Shown in pieces: positions 7,572 to 13,178 of a stretch of DNA of 16,692 nucleotides. Every line of letters starts with the position of its first letter. Positions within the stretch are counted from its first letter, which is position 1. The translations under genes were made by a program, and so were the position numbers. The notes beneath the pieces are model-generated. The model made no database searches. It was given only the letters and a program-made list of their open reading frames with translations, and had not been told where the DNA came from. This stretch comes from Puniceicoccales bacterium (GTDB lineage: Bacteria; Verrucomicrobiota; Verrucomicrobiia; Opitutales; LL51): contig JAITJQ010000058.1 in NCBI GenBank assembly GCA_031278845.1, forward strand, positions 1-16,692. The letters are read 5' to 3'.

Positions 7572-7716
7572 GACTTAAAACATTGACGAAACCCTAAAAA
7601 CTCTTAAGAGATAAGCGCCTCTATTTTAGACACGTCGCTCGCTCCCGCCCTCTGCCTCTAGCCTTGACGCCATTTCGAAACTCGTCAAGCAATTTTTTTC
7701 TAGATCCATAAAAAAT
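7572..7716 (-). repeat. Repeat element B, copy 2 (forms the 3' end of a gene)
   Basis: Direct copy of 7395-7539. On the - strand it has TTGACG (7683-7688), 17 bases, AAGGCT (7660-7665), then GGGCGGGAGC. The reading frame of the gene at 7626-8090 runs into this copy and stops inside it, so the repeat supplies about 28 C-terminal codons. Confidence 0.92.
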
Positions 7717-8090
7717 CTAGCAGCAGTTTCTTTCCACAAAAGAACTTGCCCCAGAAAAAACAGCATTTCTTTGGTCGGGATTGCAAGATTTTTGCCCTCA
7801 GGAGAATTTTCTAATAGACAAGGGAAATAATGTCCCAATAATGTGTGGCTTTCTTCGGGAGTTGCGAATAGTGACAAGAAATAGTGCTCCGCCTCGCTTT
7901 CTTTTGGAATTACGAAAGTTATATTTTCTCCCTCAAGAGTAATACTTTTGCGACAAGAATGTAATACTCCATTGATGTTGTCATTATTCGACGCCCAAGG
8001 TTTATCCATCGAATCCCAGTGAATTATGAATACACTACTAGATTTATCAACGAAAAGCCAAAAATATACTACGTTGTATTCGCTGGGCAA
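7626..8090 (-). CDS. C-terminal part of a probably frameshifted exported protein
   Basis: This 154-codon frame has no convincing start of its own: only TTG at 8090, without a Shine-Dalgarno. Its frame stays open upstream to the A7 run at 8107-8113, where it meets the frame of the signal-peptide ORF 8069-8455. I read it as the second half of that gene, giving about 276 residues after a -1 shift. I do not recognise the family. The segment FVIPKESEAEHYFLSLFA resembles VVPSGESDDKEYVFVLA in the first half, which supports a single repetitive protein. The last residues (MDLEKNCLTSFEMASRLEAE onward) are encoded by repeat element B. Function unknown; probably periplasmic or extracellular if joined to the signal peptide. 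Confidence 0.55.
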   Translation of the reverse strand: MPSEYNVVYFWLFVDKSSSVFIIHWDSMDKPWASNNDNINGVLHSCRKSITLEGENITFVIPKESEAEHYFLSLFATPEESHTLLGHYFPCLLENSPEGKNLAIPTKEMLFFLGQVLLWKETAARFFMDLEKNCLTSFEMASRLEAEGGSERRV

Positions 8091-8455
8091 AATACAGAGC
8101 GGTGTATTTTTTTCATGTAACGGTTAGTCTCCTTGATGGAGTAAATCGCAATAGCTGTAGGAATAACGCAAGATTCATTACAAGCGAGGACGAAAACATA
8201 CTCTTTGTCATCACTTTCACCGGAAGGAACAACCGCGAGATCAAGGGAGGCTTCTTCAAAAATAGAAATAGCAGCGAGTTTCCGGGTATCACTCTCAACA
8301 AAAGGAATGGCCCCAGGATTAGGATAAGCCTCATCACTGGCGGAAATAACGTATTTTCCTGCACCGCTTTCAGCAAAATATGTCCCAAAAGGTAAACATA
8401 ATGCAATCGTTAGTATAAACCGAATGCCTATACCAAACCTAAAGGAATTTCTCAT
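8069..8455 (-). CDS. N-terminal part of a probably frameshifted exported protein (signal peptide)
   Basis: The frame encodes 128 residues from ATG at 8455. MRNSFRFGIGIRF followed by ILTIALCLPFGTYFA is a clear signal peptide, probably cut after TYFA. The mature part has two related segments, AIPFVESDTRKLAAIS and AVVPSGESDDKEYVFVLA, and a third version lies in the next frame downstream. After YMKK, at the A7 run, this frame gives 12 unrelated residues and stops. A -1 shift there would join it to the 154-codon frame. Either the gene is a recent pseudogene, the frame is restored by slippage, or the sequence has an error. The gene is divergent from dnaX, with 236 bp between the starts. A TTGACA on its strand (8489-8494) may be a -35 box, with no good -10. 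Family unknown. Confidence 0.55.
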   Translation of the reverse strand: MRNSFRFGIGIRFILTIALCLPFGTYFAESGAGKYVISASDEAYPNPGAIPFVESDTRKLAAISIFEEASLDLAVVPSGESDDKEYVFVLACNESCVIPTAIAIYSIKETNRYMKKIHRSVFCPANTT

Positions 8456-8663
8456 AGTGGATCAATGTGAAAAACATATTTCGATTGCTGTCAAGTGAAA
8501 AATAATAAAAATCCAACCACCATAAATCGATTCTTTGGCTACCATCGATGATATTCGCCATTATGGCCTAAGTCTCCTCCCGCCAAGAAGGTTCCGCCAG
8601 GTTTCTCTCTAAATTTACGGCTCTATGCTAATTTCAAAAACTGATTCAAATAAAACTTGTAGC

Positions 8664-8713
8664 GGAGGTCTTTTATGGATAATTTTTGTCCATGGGAGAG
8701 AATTATCAAGTGA
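8664..8713 (+). promoter_or_regulatory. Strong Shine-Dalgarno and 12-codon ORF overlapping the dnaX start
   Basis: GGAGGT (8664-8669) sits 5 bp before ATG 8675, ideal spacing, but that frame reads only MDNFCPWERIIK and stops at 8711-8713, past the dnaX ATG at 8692. It could be a coupling leader peptide. Alternatively one T is missing from the T5 run near 8684: an extra T would give MDNFLSMGENYQV and fuse it with dnaX. Confidence 0.55.
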
Positions 8714-9993
8714 TAGCGCGACGATGTCGGCCCCAGCGATTTAGTGAACTTGTCGGCCAGGAACCGATTGTCCAAACCCTTGAAAATGCGATTCGCCTCA
8801 ATCGGATCGCCCATGCGTTCCTGTTTATCGGCCCCCGTGGAACAGGTAAAACATCGACTGCCCGCCTCCTTGCGATGGCTCTCAACGCTCCCGCGCAACC
8901 CTCCATTGACGCCGATCCGAATAGTGAACCTTGCCGATCGATTTTCGAAGGCCACTGCATGGACGTCATTGAAATTGATGGCGCTTCCAATAATTCCGTC
9001 GAACAGGTGCGCAGTCTACGCGAAGAATGTCAATACGTTCCAACGTCCTGCCGCTTCAAAATTTATATCATCGATGAGGTACATATGCTCTCCCAAGCCG
9101 CTTTTAACGCCCTCCTCAAAACCCTGGAAGAGCCACCCATGCATGTAAAATTTATTTTCGCAACGACGGAAGCTTACAAAGTTCCGCAAACCATCGCCTC
9201 CCGCTGCCAACGCTTCGAATTTAAACCGATTTCCGAAGAAATTATTGCAAAAAAACTACAACAAATCGCGGAAATGGAAAAAGTTCGAGTGGATCTACCG
9301 GCCCTACAGGCTATCGCACGCATCGCAGACGGCGGGATGCGGGATGCCCAATCGATCCTCGACCAACTGATTTCCTTCGGCAATAATCACATCACCGAAG
9401 CAGACGTCGCCCAAGCCTATGGCCTCGTCTCTTCCCAGGACCTGAACGAAATTTTATCCTGCGTAGAACGTATGGATTACCGAGGAATTATCCACTTCGC
9501 CGAACGCTTTAGGCATTGTAATTTTTCGGGAATCCTATCGGACCTGACGAAAGTATTGCAAAAAAAATTGATTTCTCTGGAAGACTCTACCGAGATTGTG
9601 AAAAATTTGAAATTTTTAGATATCATTACCACCGCAAAGGATTCGGAAAATTCTTCGATTACATTTCAACTTGCCCTCTTTCGCGTAATTGAGGCCCTTG
9701 AACAGCGATCCATTGATCGGGTTATTACGCTTTTAAAAAATTTTCAAAACAATCCAACACAGGGGGAACAGTTGCCCGCTCGGCAACCGGAAAACCTACC
9801 GCATTGGGAAAGCAACATCGCCGAACATAGTTACCCCAATGGCGAACTCACGATCCCTGAAAAAAAACACCCTCCCGCCCAAACAAATTCCGCAATGCCG
9901 ATCGGTAATATACCTCCGGAAATCGGTGACCTATCCATTCTCCCGGAAGATACCCAGGAAAAGTTAAAAAATCTATTCCATATCGAAAAGTAA
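8692..9993 (+). CDS. dnaX: DNA polymerase III subunit gamma/tau (clamp loader)
   Basis: The product is about 433 residues from ATG 8692 (MGENYQVIARRCRPQRFSEL), the standard DnaX N-terminus. It is the ATPase of the clamp loader that opens the beta sliding clamp onto primed DNA at the replication fork. Visible motifs are Walker A GPRGTGKTS (47-55), Walker B IYIIDEVH (124-131), sensor 1 FATTE, the arginine-finger segment SRCQRF (170-175) and sensor 2 GGMRDAQS. The small zinc module normally has four Cys; only one, in EPCRSIFEG, is at a canonical place, so zinc binding is probably lost. After about residue 360 comes a Pro-rich tail, with no room for the tau domains that bind DnaB and DnaE. Length matches E. 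coli gamma (431), not tau (643). An A8 run lies near 9859-9866, but both shifted frames end soon. The start is uncertain (see the leader at 8675). Confidence 0.95.
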   Translation: MGENYQVIARRCRPQRFSELVGQEPIVQTLENAIRLNRIAHAFLFIGPRGTGKTSTARLLAMALNAPAQPSIDADPNSEPCRSIFEGHCMDVIEIDGASNNSVEQVRSLREECQYVPTSCRFKIYIIDEVHMLSQAAFNALLKTLEEPPMHVKFIFATTEAYKVPQTIASRCQRFEFKPISEEIIAKKLQQIAEMEKVRVDLPALQAIARIADGGMRDAQSILDQLISFGNNHITEADVAQAYGLVSSQDLNEILSCVERMDYRGIIHFAERFRHCNFSGILSDLTKVLQKKLISLEDSTEIVKNLKFLDIITTAKDSENSSITFQLALFRVIEALEQRSIDRVITLLKNFQNNPTQGEQLPARQPENLPHWESNIAEHSYPNGELTIPEKKHPPAQTNSAMPIGNIPPEIGDLSILPEDTQEKLKNLFHIEK

Positions 9994-9998
9994 AAGTG

Positions 9999-10076
9999 AA
10001 AAGTTTTCATCAAAAAACTTGACAGACCACGGGAATCCCCTGAGGCTGGGAGGTAGAGGGAGGGGTGAGCATCACG
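9999..10076 (+). repeat. Single repeat element D after dnaX
   Basis: It begins just after the dnaX stop. GAAAAGTTTTCATCAAAAAAC precedes TTGACA (10019-10024); 17 bases later comes GAGGCT (10042-10047), then GGGAGGTAGAGGGAGGGG. The A-rich lead resembles the one in the 126-bp cores (GAAAATGTTTGCGAAAATAC). The G-rich part is an inverted relative of the three copies at 10123-10382, so the locus could fold into a large hairpin. Same orientation as dnaX. Confidence 0.75.
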
Positions 10077-10122
10077 TTTAGCCGTCGGGTACGTTTTTAT
10101 GTTTTTAAGCAAGCAATGTCGA

Positions 10123-10382
10123 CGCGCCGCTTGCTCCCACCCTCTACCTTCCAGCCTTGGAAGAAAACCGGCAGCTGTCAAGTATTTTCAGAGGGGAATA
10201 TTTTCCCGGGAAATTTTTTTCCCGTGGGAGCCAAACGCGCCGCTTGCTCCCACCCTCTACCTTCCGGCTTTGGAAGAAAACCGGCGGCTGTCAAGTATTT
10301 TCAGAGGGGATATTTTTCCGGAAATTTTTTTCCCGTGGGAGCCAAACGCGCCGCTTGCTCCCACCCTCTACCTTCTAGCCTT
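10123..10382 (-). repeat. Tandem repeat element C, about 2.3 copies
   Basis: Copies start at 10123, 10236 and 10347 (periods 113 and 111 bp); the third is cut short near 10382. On the - strand the two full copies have GAAAATAC, TTGACA (10176-10181, 10289-10294), 17 bases, a hexamer AAGGCT (10153-10158) or AAAGCC (10266-10271), then GGTAGAGGGTGGGAGC. Open frames of 73-149 codons cross this region in all three + frames only because the repeat lacks stops. They are not genes. It lies beyond the 3' end of trpS in the trpS orientation. The rest of 9994-10502 shows nothing else recognisable. Confidence 0.93.
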
Positions 10383-10502
10383 GGAGGCAATGAAAGATTA
10401 TTAAATGAAATTTATAAACAAAATTGGATTCTTCGCCAGCCGATTCCTCACACGCATTTGGGTTTGTGGGGCAACTTTTTTATCCCAAGAAGAATTAAAA
10501 TT

Positions 10503-11501
10503 TCATTGATTTAAAAAACCAACCCTGCGGTAAACCTTAGCGATTGTTGCATGAGCAATGGGCTGAACCGTTTCCGCACCCCTCTGAATGACCGATTGCA
10601 GGTACGCCTTGTCATCTTTGATCGCCCGGTATTTTTCCTGTACCGGTTCCAATAGCGCAATGATGGCTTCCGCTACCTCTTTTTTAAAAGGGGCATAGGT
10701 GGTATAGGTCCTGAATTTTTCCTCCCCATCGGCGAGCGTTATTCCCGTCGCTGCACAGTAAATGTTGAGTAGGTTCGCAATTCCAGGACGCTCCGGATCG
10801 ACACGAATGCTATCCCCAGAATCCGTAACCGCAACGGCGATTTTTTTCCGAATCATTTTGGGCTCGTCCGTAATGTAAATCGTCCCATTGCTGTCCGGAT
10901 CGGATTTTGACATCTTGTGTTCCGGTGATTTGAGCGACATAATACGCGCCCCCGCTCCCCCAATGAGCGGCGTAGGAAGGGTAAACGTCTCGGAATAGGT
11001 TCCGTTAAATTTCTCCGCAAGATCACGGGCTAGCTCCACGTGCTGCCGCTGATCCTCTCCCGTCGGTACAAAATCCGCGTTGTATAACAAAATGTCCGCC
11101 GCCATCAGTACCGGATAATATAGCAAACCGGAATAAATATTTTCATTTTTGGCCGATTTATCCTTGAATTGATGCATGCGGTAGAGCTGACCGAGTGGGG
11201 TCAAACAGCCGAGAACCCAGGCGAGTTCCGTGTGCCCAACGATGTGGGATTGAACGAAAATTGTACAGCGCTCGGGATCAAGACCACACGCAATGTACTG
11301 GGCAACACAATTGAGTGTCCCGTTGCGAAGATTCGCCGGAACTTGCGGAATCGTAATCGCATGCTGGTTAGGTATGAAAAAATAACAGGTATACCCATCG
11401 AGCACCTTCTGCCAATTGTAGGCGGCTCCAAGAAAATTGCCGAGATGAAGTAACCCGGTCGGCTGCATACCCGTCAGTATAACTTTCTTTTCATCTCTCA
11501 T
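10503..11501 (-). CDS. trpS: Tryptophanyl-tRNA synthetase
   Basis: The product is about 332 residues from ATG 11501 (MRDEKKVILTGMQPTG). This start fits the family better than an upstream in-frame TTG at 11537; neither has a clear Shine-Dalgarno. It is the class I synthetase charging tRNA-Trp. The HIGH-type motif is HLGN (19-22) within GLLHLGNFLGA; KMSKS is exact (196-200) within EHKMSKSDPDSNG. GEDQRQHVELARDLA (about 148-162) is the conserved TrpRS segment. The normally acidic FFIADLHALT region reads FFIPNQHAITIP, a modest variation. Length is normal for bacterial TrpRS. It is separated from the ankyrin gene on the same strand by about 140 bp with no recognisable feature, and followed by repeat C rather than a clear terminator. 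Confidence 0.97.
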   Translation of the reverse strand: MRDEKKVILTGMQPTGLLHLGNFLGAAYNWQKVLDGYTCYFFIPNQHAITIPQVPANLRNGTLNCVAQYIACGLDPERCTIFVQSHIVGHTELAWVLGCLTPLGQLYRMHQFKDKSAKNENIYSGLLYYPVLMAADILLYNADFVPTGEDQRQHVELARDLAEKFNGTYSETFTLPTPLIGGAGARIMSLKSPEHKMSKSDPDSNGTIYITDEPKMIRKKIAVAVTDSGDSIRVDPERPGIANLLNIYCAATGITLADGEEKFRTYTTYAPFKKEVAEAIIALLEPVQEKYRAIKDDKAYLQSVIQRGAETVQPIAHATIAKVYRRVGFLNQ

Positions 11502-11640
11502 AAATTTTGCAGTATCCAAAACCCGTAATACCTTCAATGGAAATCACAATCTTATTTTATGGCGAATGGGCTTCATCCACAATTCGCCTATAAATAAATC
11601 AAAGAAATACGGAAAGGTTTTATCCTTTTCGTGTCTTAGG

Positions 11641-12312
11641 CTAATTCGTAGCATTGCTGAAGAATTCTGCTCTTGTCCGTTGAGCCGGTTGAGCCGTCCG
11701 TCGAGCCTCAAACAATTCTCGTACGTTTTCGTTTGCCACATCAAATGAATTGCGGCCATCTCCGTCCCGCATATTCAATAACCGAAATACTAAGTTAGGA
11801 TACTCTACAAATGCGTCAAATATGACTGCGAGTAACTCTAGCCATCCTGTTTCTACCAATGCATGAAATATGGGTTTGCCATCGTTCGTTATTGGGCTTC
11901 CCAAGACCCGATATAATAGAGATGGATCTTCTACTATTCGATCAACCATCAAATCTACGATTGCACGATTTCTACCATATATTGCATACCCCAAAGCCTG
12001 TTGAAACATTCCTAGACCTATCAGTCTTCCGGGATTTGTTTTCTCCAACACGAGACGCACAAATGCTACTTGATTATTTGCCGCGGCTACGGCCAACGAT
12101 GTTTCATTATGATTGTTCATTATTTGCAAAAGATTCATTAATGTATACTCATTAATGTATTCTATAGGGTTGATATTTGCGTTGGGATCTTGTGCTAATT
12201 CGAACATTCTTCGAGCATTTAGCGCCGCATCCGCGTTGAAGTTAAAGGATAATAACCCGAGAACGGTAGAAATACCTACCTTTCTCACAATATATATAAT
12301 ATTATTTTTCAT
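11641..12312 (-). CDS. Exported ankyrin-repeat protein
   Basis: The 223-residue product starts MKNNIIYIVRKVG, followed by ISTVLGLLSFNFNADA, a signal peptide probably cut after ADA or AALA. Four ankyrin-like helical pairs can be read: ETSLAVAAANNQVAFVRLVL, QALGYAIYGRNRAIVDLMVD, PIFHALVETGWLELLAVIFD and GRNSFDVANENVRELFEARR. They are degenerate compared with the TPLHxA consensus. It ends in a Thr/Arg/Gln-rich tail. Like the ankyrin protein at 1007-1492 it should act outside the cytoplasm, as a protein-binding module. The two share a fold type but no close sequence, so they are not recent duplicates. A TTGACA on this strand at 12345-12350 could be its -35 box, but no well-spaced -10 is evident. 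Confidence 0.75.
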   Translation of the reverse strand: MKNNIIYIVRKVGISTVLGLLSFNFNADAALNARRMFELAQDPNANINPIEYINEYTLMNLLQIMNNHNETSLAVAAANNQVAFVRLVLEKTNPGRLIGLGMFQQALGYAIYGRNRAIVDLMVDRIVEDPSLLYRVLGSPITNDGKPIFHALVETGWLELLAVIFDAFVEYPNLVFRLLNMRDGDGRNSFDVANENVRELFEARRTAQPAQRTRAEFFSNATN

Positions 12313-12725
12313 AACGGCTTAGTACTGCATATTAGGTTGTATTGTGTCAAAAGAAAAATGAAAAATTTTTTGGTACATTCATTTGCCTGCACCAATATTT
12401 TTTTAGGCGGTGTATTCCGCACTCTTTTTAACATTTTAAGCTTTAGGATTTCCTTCAAAAACGTCTGATAAGGGCGATCCCTAACCATCCCTATGGCCGG
12501 GATAGTAAAAGGGTGAGAGTGTCCGCTGCTCCCTTTTTAACGGTGCCGTGATACATCCCGAAAAGCTTCATTTGGGGAGAATTCCGAAAGCCACTAATCC
12601 TCCCCTCCTTCGGGGCGATGCCCCTCGGAGTCCTAGGCGCAAACCTATATATTGTGTTTTTTCTATTCGATATTTAAACGCTTCGGATTTCCGTTGTGGA
12701 TTTTGTTTGCGTTTGTTGCAAATGG

Positions 12726-12891
12726 CAAGGGGAATTTTTCCCCTTGAAAACCCCTACCAGGAGGCACCGCCTCCTGGACCTGGGCAACCGGAGCCCCCTG
12801 GCCCCTCTTCAAAACTGCGCGCGCGCGGAACGTATCGATATCCTTTGCCGTTCGATACTCCAGAAATACTTTGTTTTTTCGGGCAAAGCCC
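12726..12891. repeat. GC-rich hairpin element (shares 27 bp with the cluster at 16355-16626)
   Basis: Hairpins here are CAAGGGGAA-TTT-TTCCCCTTG (12726-12746), a 9-bp stem CCAGGAGGC with loop ACC (12757-12777) and GGGC-AAA-GCCC (12881-12891). The 27 bp at 12757-12783 recur exactly at 16450-16476, and GGAGCCCCCTGG also occurs in both places. Trinucleotide loops are typical of this family. Confidence 0.8.
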
Positions 12892-13062
12892 TGGAAAAAA
12901 TTATATCATGGAAGGGGAAATTGTAAAGGAGACCGTTGGCAATGGATAGTCCGAGCGGTTAAAGAATTCCGTTGCAATGGGAGACTGCGTTGTCCTAAAA
13001 ATGCAGATATTTCGCCTCTAGTTGAGAAAAGATGCAGTTGGATATCATGAGTCCAGTAGGAT

Positions 13063-13173
13063 ATGATCAATTATAAGGAGCCTACTGCGACCAACAAGAG
13101 GCCAACCACACCCGCTTTGAAACTCTTAGATTTCCTATGGTACTGTCAACGCCATATTAATCGCAGGGGATAA
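13063..13173 (+). CDS. Possible 36-residue ORF
   Basis: ATG at 13063 opens a frame starting MINYKEPTATNKRPTTPALK and ending WYCQRHINRRG, convergent with hppA and stopping 5 bp before it. No family is recognised and no Shine-Dalgarno is present. It may be a remnant or chance. Confidence 0.15.
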   Translation: MINYKEPTATNKRPTTPALKLLDFLWYCQRHINRRG

Positions 13174-13178
13174 AATTT

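Larger units (their letters stand above)
12313..13178. other. 866-bp intergenic region with hairpins, no convincing gene
   Basis: The region separates two - strand genes. At 12507-12538, AAAAGGG and GAG can pair with CTC and CCTTTT around an 11-nt loop, a weak terminator-like structure. GGGGC-GAT-GCCCC forms a small hairpin at 12612-12624. The GC-rich hairpin element is listed separately at 12726-12891. Open frames at 12548-12949 and 12696-12926 cross these hairpins, are rich in Pro/Arg, resemble no protein I know and are judged spurious. 12950-13060 shows nothing recognisable. Confidence 0.6.

Noticed and set aside
9859..9866. A8 run in dnaX as a programmed frameshift site like that of E. 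coli or Thermus
   Set aside because: Both alternative frames stop within about 15-35 codons and give no tau-like domain, so a gamma/tau switch is not supported.
10065..10514. Overlapping open frames of 149, 101 and 73 codons in all three + frames, with recurring CSHPLPS-type segments
   Set aside because: They are produced by tandem repeat C, which lacks stop codons and whose 113/111-bp periods rotate the frames. No start signal or family match.
12507..12538. Stem with flanking A and T runs as a terminator
   Set aside because: The T-run is used up in the stem, there is a bulge and a G-U pair, and no + strand gene ends nearby; kept only as a remark in the intergenic entry.
12548..12949. 133-codon + strand open frame rich in Pro and Arg
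   Set aside because: It crosses several GC-rich hairpins of the repeat family, has no ribosome site and resembles no known protein.
12946..13060. tRNA-like stretch containing CGAGCGGTTAAAG, similar to a D arm
   Set aside because: No matching acceptor, anticodon or T arm could be assembled on either strand.
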